Positions 1 through 8,260 are shown, numbered from the stretch's first letter. The stretch is DNA of 59,406 nt from Hoeflea sp. (GCF_014359905.1 NZ_JACIYP010000022.1:1-59406), one strand, 5' to 3'. Numbers and translations are program-made. Notes: generated by a model from the sequence alone, not told the origin.

Positions 1-103
1 TCCGTAGCCCCCGCTGAAAACACGCAGGGCAAGGTTCAAACATGGGTCAATTCTCGATGGAAATATCCTGTGCTACGGGGTCAGTTCTCGGTGGAAATCA
101 ACA
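1..103. mobile_element. Terminal end of an IS21-like insertion sequence
   Basis: Two near-identical 21-base repeats (44-64 and 78-98, two mismatches, 34-base period) lie just inside an end reading ...ACA at 101-103. On the other strand this end begins TGTTGATTTCC. IS21-family elements characteristically end in TGT/ACA and carry several subterminal repeats of this kind, where the transposase binds. No transposase sequence is in the window, so the body of the element must lie to the left. Its outer end supplies the stop codon of the truncated integrase gene next to it. Family assignment rests on the end structure only. Confidence 0.6.
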
Positions 104-469
104 GTCCCTCTCTGCAAACCCGAGCATGTCTTCCATCAGCGGCCAGAATTCTGATTCATCGACTTCCGCCATCGCAATCCCGATCTCTTTGAATTTCTGT
201 CGTGCAATAGCCGCCAATTGATCGGCGACTCTTCGAGCTTCGGCCTTGGGGATGACGCCCAGTCCGATGCGAATGGGTCGCTTGCAATGTGGGGCGATCT
301 CCTTGGGCAGTCGCATCTGAAACATATAGGCCGAACCGGTTTTGATCAGGTAAAGACCGGGCGAGGAACGTGGGCGGGCTCTTTTGCCCTGCTTCGCGGA
401 GATAATTTCCGCGTTCTCGGATGATACACCCGACGATTTGCGGAACGATACAATTCGAGTTTCTGACAT
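98..469 (-). pseudogene. Tyrosine-recombinase (phage/ICE integrase) N-terminal fragment, truncated by an IS end
   Basis: The 123-residue product has an N-terminal segment reading YLIKTGSAYMFQMRLPKEI, followed by an arginine-rich stretch and a helical region. This resembles the N-terminal arm-binding part of tyrosine recombinases of the DUF6538 type. The catalytic R-H-R-Y domain is absent. The frame ends at TGTTGA, whose bases come from the terminus of the IS21-like element, so the gene was cut by insertion. ATG at 469 is chosen because AAGGG lies about nine bases upstream; a TTG at 478 has no usable spacing. It is read away from the 3' end of tRNA-Ser, the usual layout for an element integrated at a tRNA gene. 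Confidence 0.6.
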
Positions 470-559
470 TTGGAACAACCCTTGTTTTGGGCGGCCCGCT
501 TCAAAAAAACCTTATCTATCAAAAACTTGGGAATGTCCGCTTTGGGGGCCCCGAGGGGC

Positions 560-649
560 TGGCGGAGAGAGAGGGATTCGAACCCTCGAGACGGTTCCCC
601 GCCTACACACTTTCCAGGCGTGCGCCTTCGACCACTCGGCCACCTCTCC
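560..649 (-). tRNA. tRNA-Ser (anticodon GGA)
   Basis: The minus strand folds as a class II tRNA of 90 nt with a 7-bp acceptor stem (GGAGAGG with TCTCTCC), discriminator G and encoded CCA. The D-arm contains GGCCGAGTGG, the anticodon loop reads CT-GGA-AA, and there is a long variable arm and a T-loop GGTTCGAATCC. Its 3' end faces the integrase remnant, so it is the probable integration target of the lost element. Confidence 0.95.
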
Positions 650-1045
650 GCATATCCGTCTGACGGGCAAGTACCCGGACATGCCGGCCGCTGTCAAGGC
701 GGTCGCCCTTTCGGAAAAGCCGGCGTTGTTGTCGCCGTAAATCTCCGGTCCGGATCGGGCGGCACTATAGCCAAGACGCCGTTCTTGGCAACCGCTATTC
801 GGGCCGGCAGGACGACAATGTGGGGCTTGAAGCGCTGCCGATCAAAACAGACGCCACGGCGCCCTCATTTGATCCCCCGTTTTTCGCCATAACCGGTTCA
901 CGCCTTGCTGGTTTGGACGCGCCGCCAGTGGCAATGCATGCCGGCCATTGCATGAATGTTTTCCGGCCTTTATGTCAAAGGCGTGGGTGACATGGGGCGC
1001 GGGTGACCTGGTGGGCCCTTGGATTTGACTGTACCGGAGATTTGC
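650..1045. other. Intergenic region without recognisable genes
   Basis: About 395 bases separate tRNA-Ser from the small membrane protein gene. Open frames here have no familiar protein similarity and no good ribosome-binding site. The stretch presumably holds promoters for the flanking genes, but I see no clear -35/-10 pair, repeat or hairpin. Confidence 0.4.
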
Positions 1046-1363
1046 ATGCGGTTTGTGGCACGATTGTTGAGCATGATTCTCCTGGTGTTCGCGGTGATTG
1101 CCGGGCTGGTCGACGCCATTCAATCCGTGGCCGCCGGGCAACCGGTGCTGACCCCGTTGATGGACACCTGGTCCAGCAACAGCCCCGGCACGCTGGCGCA
1201 GGTCCAGGGTCTGTTTGCGACCTATCTGCCCGCATGGGTCTGGGATTCCGGCGCGCTCTGGATCCTGGCGCAGCCTGCGTTTGCGGTGTTCCTGGTCTTG
1301 TCGCTCATCTTCTATCTGGCAGGCCATCGCCGGGCCAGGCCGGCGGGCCGGTTTGCGGCCTGA
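1046..1363 (+). CDS. Small conserved membrane protein
   Basis: The 105-residue product starts MRFVARLLSMILLVFAVIAG, a hydrophobic segment that could be a signal anchor. A polar middle follows (about residues 30-75), then a second hydrophobic segment (AFAVFLVLSLIFYLAG) and a basic C-terminus. This predicts two membrane spans with a short loop between them. The ATG at 1046 is preferred over an upstream TTG at 1019 because GGAG lies at good spacing. Proteins of this shape recur in rhizobial genomes as uncharacterised proteins, to my recollection; no function is known to me. It lies 91 bases upstream of the msrA-like gene on the same strand and may be co-transcribed with it. Confidence 0.7.
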   Translation: MRFVARLLSMILLVFAVIAGLVDAIQSVAAGQPVLTPLMDTWSSNSPGTLAQVQGLFATYLPAWVWDSGALWILAQPAFAVFLVLSLIFYLAGHRRARPAGRFAA

Positions 1364-1454
1364 CCATTTGACTTGAGGGCGGCCTTTGCCCGCCGCCGCC
1401 GGTTGGCGTAAGGTCCATCTGCAATGCCTTGCCGCTGCGGCAGGAGGAGGTGCC

Positions 1455-2108
1455 ATGTTTCTCGTCGAGATGTTTCAGCGAAAGACGACGATGCCGACGG
1501 CTGTGGAAGCGCTCGAGGGGCGCGCCCATCCGGTCGAAACGGCCTCCACCCATTTCGTCAATGGCCGGCCCCTGAAGGGACCTTTCCCGGATGGCCTGGA
1601 GATCGCCTATTTCGCCATGGGGCGGTTCTCCGCGGCGGAGAAGCTGTTCTGGCCGCTGGATGGGGTTCATGTCACCGCGGCCGGTTACGCCGGCGGATTG
1701 ACCCCCAACCCCACCTACCAGGAGCTGATGACAAGCCTCACCGGGCACACCGAGACGGTCCAGGTGGTCTTCGACCCGGACGCAATCACCTACCGCGCCT
1801 TGCTCAGGATCTTTTTCGAAAGCCACGACCCGACCCAGAGCATGCGCCAGGGCAATGATATCGGCACCTTTTTCCGATCGGCGATCTTCACCACAAGTGC
1901 GTTGCAGCTCGAGCAAGCCGAAGCAGCCCGCCAGGCCTACCAGACGGCACTGACGGCAGCCGGTCACGGCGGGCGGATTGTCTCGCAGATTGCGCCTGAC
2001 ACCGGGTTCTATTATGCGGAAACCAACCACCAGCAACATGCGGCCAGGAATCCGGGTGCCCGAACCGGGCTGAAGGGAACCGGAGTTGCGTGCCCCGACC
2101 TGGGGTAA
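1455..2108 (+). CDS. MsrA-family protein lacking the catalytic cysteine
   Basis: The 217-residue product follows the rhizobial MsrA (peptide-methionine-S-oxide reductase) fold throughout: THFVNGRPLKGPFP near residue 32, GYAGGLTPNPTYQE, TGHTE, HDPTQSMRQGND and FYYAETNHQQH. The family's catalytic GCFWG motif is replaced by GRFSA (Arg57 at the cysteine position). The downstream YCG resolving-cysteine site reads ARTG. Only one cysteine remains near the C-terminus (GVACP). Thiol-based reduction of methionine sulfoxide as in normal MsrA should therefore be impossible. The start is supported by a strong AGGAGGAGG just upstream. The frame is intact and codon usage looks normal, so it is probably expressed, perhaps as a binding or regulatory paralogue. 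Confidence 0.85.
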   Translation: MFLVEMFQRKTTMPTAVEALEGRAHPVETASTHFVNGRPLKGPFPDGLEIAYFAMGRFSAAEKLFWPLDGVHVTAAGYAGGLTPNPTYQELMTSLTGHTETVQVVFDPDAITYRALLRIFFESHDPTQSMRQGNDIGTFFRSAIFTTSALQLEQAEAARQAYQTALTAAGHGGRIVSQIAPDTGFYYAETNHQQHAARNPGARTGLKGTGVACPDLG

Positions 2109-2315
2109 AGCGTGACCGGTTGAGGCTCGCCAGCCGCCGCGAGCACAGGCGGCTTCCCCCTGGCGGGCTGGAAAATCGGCGTTGGATTTCTGCCCAAAGC
2201 CATGCAAGGATAAGCGCTTCCGGTCTCGCTCGGCCGGCAAGTTCCGCAGGTCTGCCCGTTCGGGCATGCGGGAGGACCCATAAAGATCAACAGATAACCT
2301 ACAGGGCTGCACATC

Positions 2316-3308
2316 ATGAAACGCACGCTTTTGAGCTTCCTCGCTATGGCCGCCATGTCGGCGACCGCCATGGCGGCCGACATCAAGCCGGCAATCATCT
2401 ATGACCTCGGCGGCAAGTTCGACAAGTCGTTCAACGAGGCGGCCTATAACGGCGCCGAAAAGTTCAAGACCGAGACGGGGATCGACTACCGCGACTTCGA
2501 GATCGCCAATGACGCCCAGCGCGAGCAGGCGCTTCGCCGCTTTGCCAAGGACGGCAACAACCCGATCGTCATGGCCGGTTTCTCCTGGGGCGGTGCGCTT
2601 GAAAAGATCGCACCGGAATATCCGGACATCGATTTCGCCATCATCGACATGGTGGTGGAAGCGCCAAACGTCCGTTCGGTGGTCTACAAGGAGCAGGAAG
2701 GCTCCTACCTGGTCGGCGTGATGGCCGCCAAGGCGTCGCAGACGGGCACGGTCAGCTTCATCGGCGGCATGGACATTCCGCTGATCCGCAAGTTCTCCTG
2801 CGGCTACAAGGGCGGCGTGATGGCCACCAATCCCGACGCCAAGGTGCTTGAGGCCATGACCGGCACGACGCCGGATGCCTGGAACGACCCGGTCAAGGGC
2901 GGCGAAATCACCAAGTCGCAGATCGATCAGGGCTCCGACGTGATCTACGCAGCCGCCGGCGGCACCGGCATCGGTGTGCTCCAGACCGCGGCCGACGCGG
3001 GCAAGCTCGGCATCGGCGTGGATTCGAACCAGAACGGCCTGCAGCCCGGCCATGTTCTGACCTCGATGGTCAAGCGCGTCGATGTGGCCGTCTACAATGC
3101 CTTCATGGACGCCAAGAATGACGCGTTCACCTATGGCTTCAGCTCGCTGGGCCTGGCCGAGGACGGCGTCGACTACGCCATGGACGACAACAATGCGCCG
3201 CTGGTCACCGAGGAAATGAAGGCTGCGGTGGAAGCCGCCAAGGCCGATATCATCGCGGGCAAGATCACCGTGCACGACTACATGTCGGACAATGCCTGCC
3301 CCTACTGA
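2316..3308 (+). CDS. BMP-family ABC transporter substrate-binding protein
   Basis: The 330-residue product begins with a signal peptide (about residues 1-20, cleavage after AMA) and shows the basic-membrane-protein/PnrA-like fold. The motif GGKFDKSFNEAAYNG near the N-terminus and GVDSNQN later are typical of the nucleoside-binding family. There is no lipobox cysteine, as expected for a soluble periplasmic protein in a Gram-negative. Family members bind purine nucleosides or related ligands for an ABC importer. No permease or ATPase gene is adjacent, so its partners must be encoded elsewhere or it acts alone. A strong terminator follows about 140 bases downstream. Confidence 0.88.
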   Translation: MKRTLLSFLAMAAMSATAMAADIKPAIIYDLGGKFDKSFNEAAYNGAEKFKTETGIDYRDFEIANDAQREQALRRFAKDGNNPIVMAGFSWGGALEKIAPEYPDIDFAIIDMVVEAPNVRSVVYKEQEGSYLVGVMAAKASQTGTVSFIGGMDIPLIRKFSCGYKGGVMATNPDAKVLEAMTGTTPDAWNDPVKGGEITKSQIDQGSDVIYAAAGGTGIGVLQTAADAGKLGIGVDSNQNGLQPGHVLTSMVKRVDVAVYNAFMDAKNDAFTYGFSSLGLAEDGVDYAMDDNNAPLVTEEMKAAVEAAKADIIAGKITVHDYMSDNACPY

Positions 3309-3446
3309 CGGGCACCAAGCGCCGCGGATCCTATAGGATGCGCGAAGGTCGCCCTGGCGCTTTGAATCGATACATCTACGGTGTCGTTCAAATGAATCCA
3401 TCCGAGCGCGACATGCGCCCGGGGCCTGCGGACGAAGTGACTGATA

Positions 3447-3475
3447 CGGCCGGGCAAGTTTTGCCCGGCCGTTTT
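3447..3475 (+). terminator. Rho-independent terminator after the BMP gene
   Basis: A perfect 11-bp stem (CGGCCGGGCAA with TTGCCCGGCCG) closes a GTT loop and is followed by TTTTC. It lies between the binding-protein gene and rnd on the plus strand. Confidence 0.85.
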
Positions 3476-3536
3476 CTTGCGTCACGATAAGACCTCGCGC
3501 TATAGCCGGGCAACTCGAAAACAGGACACGTTCACA

Positions 3537-4160
3537 ATGGCCGAAATCCGGACCCACAAGGGCGACATTTCCGTGAGTGCGATGGCGCGGTACACAGGCG
3601 ACATCGCCGTTGACACAGAGACATTGGGCCTGGTGCCGCGCCGCGACCGGCTGTGCGTGGTGCAGCTGTCGCCGGGCGACGGCTCGGCCGACGTGATCCA
3701 GATCGCCAAGGGACAGACAAGCGCGCCCAACCTGGTGTCGCTGCTGGCTGACCGGAACAAGCACAAACTGTTCCATTTCGGCCGTTTCGATATCGCGGTG
3801 CTCTACAATGCCTTCGGCGTGACCACCATGCCGGTGTTCTGCACCAAGATCGCCTCCCGGCTCTGCCGCACCTACACCGACCGCCACGGGCTGAAGGACG
3901 TGACCAAGGAACTGCTCGACATCGATCTGTCCAAGCAGCAGCAATCCTCGGACTGGGCCGCCGAGACGCTCACGCCGGCACAGCTCGACTATGCCGCCTC
4001 CGATGTGCTGCACCTGCATGCGCTCACCGAGAAACTCACCGGGCGGCTCAAGCGCGACGGGCGCGAGACCCATGCCGAGGCCTGTTTCGAGTTCCTGCCG
4101 ACCCGCGCCAAGCTCGACCTTCTGGGCTGGGAAGAGACCGATATTTTCGCGCACAACTGA
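3537..4160 (+). CDS. rnd: Ribonuclease D (short form)
   Basis: The 207-residue product is a DEDDy-type 3'-5' exonuclease. Visible motifs are DTETLGL (Exo I), FHFGRFDIAVL (Exo II) and QLDYAASDVLHLH (Exo III, with the Tyr and Asp of YxxxD). It acts in tRNA 3'-end maturation and RNA turnover. The protein ends soon after the exonuclease domain and lacks the C-terminal HRDC domains of E. coli RNase D. This short form is usual in alphaproteobacteria. ATG at 3537 is chosen because the protein then begins MAEIRTHKGD, close to the domain; upstream codons in frame read through the terminator region. Confidence 0.9.
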   Translation: MAEIRTHKGDISVSAMARYTGDIAVDTETLGLVPRRDRLCVVQLSPGDGSADVIQIAKGQTSAPNLVSLLADRNKHKLFHFGRFDIAVLYNAFGVTTMPVFCTKIASRLCRTYTDRHGLKDVTKELLDIDLSKQQQSSDWAAETLTPAQLDYAASDVLHLHALTEKLTGRLKRDGRETHAEACFEFLPTRAKLDLLGWEETDIFAHN

Positions 4161-4312
4161 TTTGGGTGGGTCCATCGCCGGTCGCGCGGGGAAAACGAAA
4201 TCCCGCTTTTTCCAGTTCTGCAATTTCTCCGGAATTTGAAACTTTCTGCGGCCGGCCTTCGTCTCTTTTGGTGTCGGCGCCTGTGCGCCGCTCGATTTCA
4301 AAGGAGACTGAT

Positions 4313-4735
4313 ATGAAAAAGACACTTCTCGCAGCCACCACCAGCTTCGCCATCGGCTTGTGCGGATCCTATGCTTGGGCCGCAAGCCATGCCGGGATGG
4401 GCGTGATGGGCGAAGACCAGGACGTGGCGGGTGGCACGGTCACCGCCTCCTCCGTCATCGCACCCGCCAATGGCTGGCTTGTGGTCCACCGCACGGGTGA
4501 CGACATGAAGCCCGGTCCGGTGGTTGGCCATGCGCCGCTCAAGGCCGGTGAGAACATGGACGTGGCGGCCATCCTGACCGAGCCGGTCGCAAGCGGCGAC
4601 AAGCTGATGCTGATGCTTCATGGCGAAGAAGGCGGCACGCGCACGGGTGTTTTCGAATACACGCTCGGCGCCACGGAAGACGGCCCCGTCCGCATGGATG
4701 GAAATCTGATCATGGTCGTCATCACGGCCAAATAG
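4313..4735 (+). CDS. Secreted DUF7282-like protein
   Basis: The 140-residue product has a clear signal peptide (MKKTLLAATTSFAIGLCGSYAWA, cleavage near residue 23). A small beta-rich domain follows with the pattern VTASSVIAPANGWLVVH and later GENMDVAAIL, resembling DUF7282. The ATG is preceded by AAGGAG at good spacing. The mature protein is probably periplasmic. No catalytic motif or cysteine pair is visible and the function is unknown. A 10-bp hairpin (4754-4777) without a T-run lies 18 bases past the stop. Confidence 0.7.
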   Translation: MKKTLLAATTSFAIGLCGSYAWAASHAGMGVMGEDQDVAGGTVTASSVIAPANGWLVVHRTGDDMKPGPVVGHAPLKAGENMDVAAILTEPVASGDKLMLMLHGEEGGTRTGVFEYTLGATEDGPVRMDGNLIMVVITAK

Positions 4736-5684
4736 GCTGCCACAGCCATTGCAGCGTCCGGACAAAGGTCCGGGCGCTCGCAACCGGTTGGTTCAGAGCG
4801 CGGTCGCAACTCCGCGGGCTATACCTGCGGGTCTGCCGGGGTGGCTACACTGCCGATGGTTAGCGCGCAGCTGAGCGGGCCGCCGGCACGCGACTGCGAT
4901 CCCGCGCGGGCAACCCCGCCGGGATGAAACGGTAGAAGCAGTCCGGAGGGCCGCACGCGGGCTTTGCCTTCGGAATTTGGGTATGTGGTGCATGGAAATC
5001 ATGCACCGGGGTGGCGCAGCGCGCGCGCGGCCCGAGATTTGCCGGATGATGTCCGCATCCGACAGGCGGTTGCCGTTGCCTGCCGCTCCGACCCGGACGA
5101 GGCCAGTGCGGCAAGGAAGTGTACGCGTCCGGCACGAATCCCGGGGCCAGAGACCCCACAATCCGCCACAGGCCCGTCCCGCCGTCCATACGCTTGCTTC
5201 GCGCGACCGCGAAACCCGTATGCGAGGGCTGATCCGGTGGCTGGCTTGGCCGACCCCGAAGGATCGGCTGCCAGCGGAGCACGCCGGCCTCCGCCTCCTC
5301 CTGGATCCCGCCGCACGTTACGACGGGGCCAGGAGGCCTTCCTCCCGCCCGGACCAGAACGTCTCGGGTCCATCCGGCGGCGGGAGTGGCATGAGTGTGG
5401 CATGGCGGCGGAAGGCGGGGAAAAACTCCGGGGTATTTTGGGATCGGGTTTTGGAATTGTTGGGGATGGAGCTGGATTTTGTCCACGTTTTGGTGCGGTT
5501 TGCCCCCTCGTTTCGTCATCCTCGGGCCCGCCCAAGACAAGCGAAGCGACGTGTGAGAGGATCTGCGGGACCCTCGGGTTTGCCGCTGGACCAGTCGTAG
5601 CGGGGCGGCCGTCTGTAAACCCTCGCCACAAGGGCGAGGGTGACGCAAGCGCCGAGCTCCTGCCAATCAAGGAGTCCGCCCTCA
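4736..5684. other. Long non-coding stretch with repeat-like inverted motifs
   Basis: About 950 bases hold no convincing gene. Frames open here lack ribosome-binding sites and give low-complexity Arg/Pro-rich translations. Visible structure includes a GC hairpin at 4754-4777, a perfect 8-bp hairpin GGTGCATG/CATGCACC at 4987-5007, and inverted arms GTCATCCTCG (about 5516) and CGAGGGTGAC (about 5635) bracketing some 110 bases. The last resembles the extragenic palindromic repeats (RIME-like) scattered through rhizobial genomes. A decayed gene or a non-coding RNA cannot be excluded. Confidence 0.4.
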
Positions 5685-5716
5685 CGAAAAAACCCGCCGG
5701 ATCGCTCCGGCGGGTT
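5685..5716 (-). terminator. Rho-independent terminator of rpsA
   Basis: On the minus strand AACCCGCCGGA pairs perfectly with TCCGGCGGGTT around a four-base loop, and the RNA continues TTTTTTCG. It lies 32 bases past the rpsA stop. Confidence 0.9.
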
Positions 5717-5747
5717 GATGCTTCGAGGCTCGTGAAGAGAGGGCTGA

Positions 5748-7454
5748 CTATTCGTCGCCGCTTTGCTTCTTCAGGGCTGCGCCGAGGATGTCGCCGAGCG
5801 AGGCGCCCGAGTCGGACGAGCCGAACTGTGCGACGGCCTGCTTCTCTTCGGCAATTTCCAGCGCCTTGATCGACAGACCGACCTTGCGGTCCTTCTTGGA
5901 GAAGCTGGTGACGCGGGCGTCGACCAGCTGTCCGACCGAGAAGCGCTCGGGGCGCTGCTCGTCACGGTCACGCGACAGGTCCGAGCGGCGGATGAACGAG
6001 GACAGGTCTTCGTGATCAACCAGAACCACTTCGAGACCGCCATCGGTGACCGCGGTCACCTTGGCCGAAACGACGGCGTTCTTGCGCAGGTCGCCCGAAG
6101 CGGCGGCGTCGCCGATCGAGTCCTTGCCAAGCTGCTTGATGCCCAGCGAGATGCGTTCCTTGTCGACATCGACGTCGAGCACGACCGCCTTGACCATGTC
6201 GCCCTTGTTGAACTCCTCGATGACCTGTTCGCCCGGACGGTTCCAGTCGAGGTCGGAGAGGTGAACCATGCCGTCGACATCGCCTTCGAGGCCGATAAAC
6301 AGGCCGAACTCGGTCTTGTTCTTGACTTCGCCTTCGACTTCGGTGCCGGCAGGGTGGCTCTGGGCGAACACTTCCCACGGATTCTCGAGCGTCTGCTTGA
6401 GGCCGAGCGAAATGCGGCGCTTGTTCGGGTCGACTTCGAGAACGACCACGTCGACTTCCTGCGTCGTCGACAGGATCTTGCCGGGGTGCACGTTCTTCTT
6501 GGTCCAGGACATTTCCGAAACGTGGATCAGGCCTTCGATGCCCGGCTCCAGCTCGACGAATGCGCCGTAGTCGGTGATGTTGGTCACGGTACCGGTGATG
6601 CGCTTGCCGGCAGGGTACTTGACGCCGATGCCATCCCACGGATCGCTTTCCAGCTGCTTCATGCCCAGCGAGATGCGGTGCGTGTCCTGGTTGATGCGGA
6701 TGATCTGGACCTTGACGGTCTGGCCGATCGAAAGGATTTCCGACGGGTGATTGACGCGGCGCCATGCCATGTCGGTCACGTGCAGCAGGCCGTCGATGCC
6801 GCCAAGATCAACGAACGCACCGTAATCGGTGATGTTCTTGACCATGCCTTCAACGGTCTGGCCTTCTTCGAGGTTCTGCACGATTTCAGACCGCTGTTCG
6901 GCGCGGCTTTCTTCAAGCACGGTGCGGCGCGAAACCACGATGTTGCCGCGGCGCTTGTCCATCTTGAGGATTTCGAACGGCTGCGGGATGTGCATCAGCG
7001 GCGAGACGTCGCGGATCGGACGGATATCGACCTGGCTGCGTGGCAGGAAGGCCACGGCGCCATCGAGATCGACGGTGAAGCCGCCCTTGACCTGGTTGAA
7101 GATGACACCTTCGACGCGCTCCTGCGCGTTGAACTTCTCTTCGAGACGGATCCAGCTTTCCTCGCGGCGAGCCTTCTCGCGCGACAGCATGGCTTCGCCC
7201 AGGGCGTTTTCGATCCGCTCCACATAGACTTCGACTTCATCGCCGACCTTGAGCGTGCCGTCCTTGGCCTTGGCGCCGAATTCCTTCAGCGGCACGCGGC
7301 CCTCGACCTTGAGGCCGACGTCGATGATGGCGACGTCCTTCTCGATGGCGATGACGATGCCCTTGGCGACATAGCCTTCGGCGAGGTCCTGCGTGGCAAG
7401 GGATTCGGCAAACAGAGATGCGAATTCCTCTGTCATGGATTCAGTTTGTGACAT
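5748..7454 (-). CDS. rpsA: 30S ribosomal protein S1
   Basis: The 568-residue product contains six S1/OB-fold RNA-binding repeats. The later repeats carry the typical VKNITDYGAFVDLGGIDGLLHVTDMAW-type pattern, for example DYGAFVELEPGIEGLIHVSE near the fourth. S1 helps mRNA bind the small ribosomal subunit and is the length expected for alphaproteobacteria. The start at 7454 has AGGAG six bases upstream; nine further in-frame codons upstream have no such site. It follows cmk after 139 bases and ends at a strong terminator. The leader can form competing hairpins (see 7526-7578), which may matter because S1 is autoregulated in other bacteria. Confidence 0.97.
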   Translation of the reverse strand: MSQTESMTEEFASLFAESLATQDLAEGYVAKGIVIAIEKDVAIIDVGLKVEGRVPLKEFGAKAKDGTLKVGDEVEVYVERIENALGEAMLSREKARREESWIRLEEKFNAQERVEGVIFNQVKGGFTVDLDGAVAFLPRSQVDIRPIRDVSPLMHIPQPFEILKMDKRRGNIVVSRRTVLEESRAEQRSEIVQNLEEGQTVEGMVKNITDYGAFVDLGGIDGLLHVTDMAWRRVNHPSEILSIGQTVKVQIIRINQDTHRISLGMKQLESDPWDGIGVKYPAGKRITGTVTNITDYGAFVELEPGIEGLIHVSEMSWTKKNVHPGKILSTTQEVDVVVLEVDPNKRRISLGLKQTLENPWEVFAQSHPAGTEVEGEVKNKTEFGLFIGLEGDVDGMVHLSDLDWNRPGEQVIEEFNKGDMVKAVVLDVDVDKERISLGIKQLGKDSIGDAAASGDLRKNAVVSAKVTAVTDGGLEVVLVDHEDLSSFIRRSDLSRDRDEQRPERFSVGQLVDARVTSFSKKDRKVGLSIKALEIAEEKQAVAQFGSSDSGASLGDILGAALKKQSGDE

Positions 7455-7525
7455 GAATTCTCCTGGCGACCGCGTAATCATGGTGCGGTCGGATGCGCCT
7501 GGTTGGTGTTGGTCGGACCGGCGAT

Positions 7526-7578
7526 GCCCGCCTGTCCCATACCTTCATCGAGGCGGGACAAATACAGCGCGGGACAGG
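7526..7578 (-). promoter_or_regulatory. Structured rpsA leader with mutually exclusive hairpins
   Basis: In the RNA of the minus strand, CCTGTCCC (7578-7571) pairs perfectly with GGGACAGG (7538-7531). CCCGCCT (7557-7551) also pairs perfectly with AGGCGGG (7533-7527). The two stems share 7533-7531 and cannot form together. The element sits between cmk and rpsA, about 75 bases before the rpsA start. The switching role is inference. Confidence 0.35.
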
Positions 7579-7593
7579 CTCGCTGGCGTTCAT

Positions 7594-8250
7594 TCAGCGT
7601 TCGAGCGCAGTATCCACAAGGTTACGCGCAGCTTCGAACGCGGCTTCTATACCCATTTCGGTCGTATCTAGCAAGTGCGCATCGGACGCGGGCCGCAGCG
7701 GCGAATCCGTCCGGCCGGTATCGCGCGCATCGCGCCTTTCGATGTCGGCCAGGATTTCCGCAAGATCGGCATTTCCGCCATTGCCCAATATCTCATCGTG
7801 ACGCCGCCGGGCGCGGGTCTCGGGGCTGGCGGTCACATAGAATTTGACAAGCGCATCGGGACAGACAACCGTTCCGATGTCGCGGCCATCGAGCACCGCA
7901 CCGGGCGGCACCAAGGCAAAGCTACGCTGCGCCTCGACCAGGGCCTTGCGAACCTTGGGCATCACCGCGACCTTGGAGGCAGCCTCGCCAATCTCGTGGG
8001 CTGAAAGCACCGACCGGTCGAGATCCGAAAGGTCCAGTTCGGCGGCGATCCTGGCCGCCACATCCTCGTCATCAAGCGGCAGCCCGCGCTCGGCGAGCGC
8101 TCTTGCCGTGGCGCGATATGTCAGGCCGGTATCGAGATGACGAAGCCCATAGTGGTCGGCGAGCCGGCGCGACAGGGTGCCCTTCCCCGCCGCCGCCGGG
8201 CCATCGACCGCGATAACGATATGCGGAGCCACGATAGTCCGGTGTGTCAT
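7594..8250 (-). CDS. cmk: (d)CMP kinase
   Basis: The 218-residue product phosphorylates CMP and dCMP using ATP in pyrimidine nucleotide metabolism. The P-loop reads [13 protein letters not shown] near residue 17. The family signature [10 protein letters not shown] and the RxxxD-type segment RRDARDTGR are present. Length matches the family. The start at 8250 ([10 protein letters not shown]) places the P-loop at the usual distance; an upstream ATG at 8283 would overlap the preceding gene. It sits between the PaiB-like gene, 10 bases upstream, and rpsA, and belongs to the aroA-cmk-rpsA transcription unit. Confidence 0.95.
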   Translation of the reverse strand: MTHRTIVAPHIVIAVDGPAAAGKGTLSRRLADHYGLRHLDTGLTYRATARALAERGLPLDDEDVAARIAAELDLSDLDRSVLSAHEIGEAASKVAVMPKVRKALVEAQRSFALVPPGAVLDGRDIGTVVCPDALVKFYVTASPETRARRRHDEILGNGGNADLAEILADIERRDARDTGRTDSPLRPASDAHLLDTTEMGIEAAFEAARNLVDTALER

Positions 8251-8260
8251 TGCGGATGCC

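Noticed and set aside
1305..4385. A 1026-codon open frame on the minus strand
   Set aside because: It runs antisense across the msrA-like, BMP-family and rnd genes, all of which have recognised proteins and ribosome sites. Its translation is low-complexity and has no domain pattern; such frames are common opposite high-GC genes.
4860..5666. Open frames on both strands in the large gap
   Set aside because: Translations are Pro/Arg-rich with no recognisable domain, and neither strand offers a ribosome-binding site at a sensible start.
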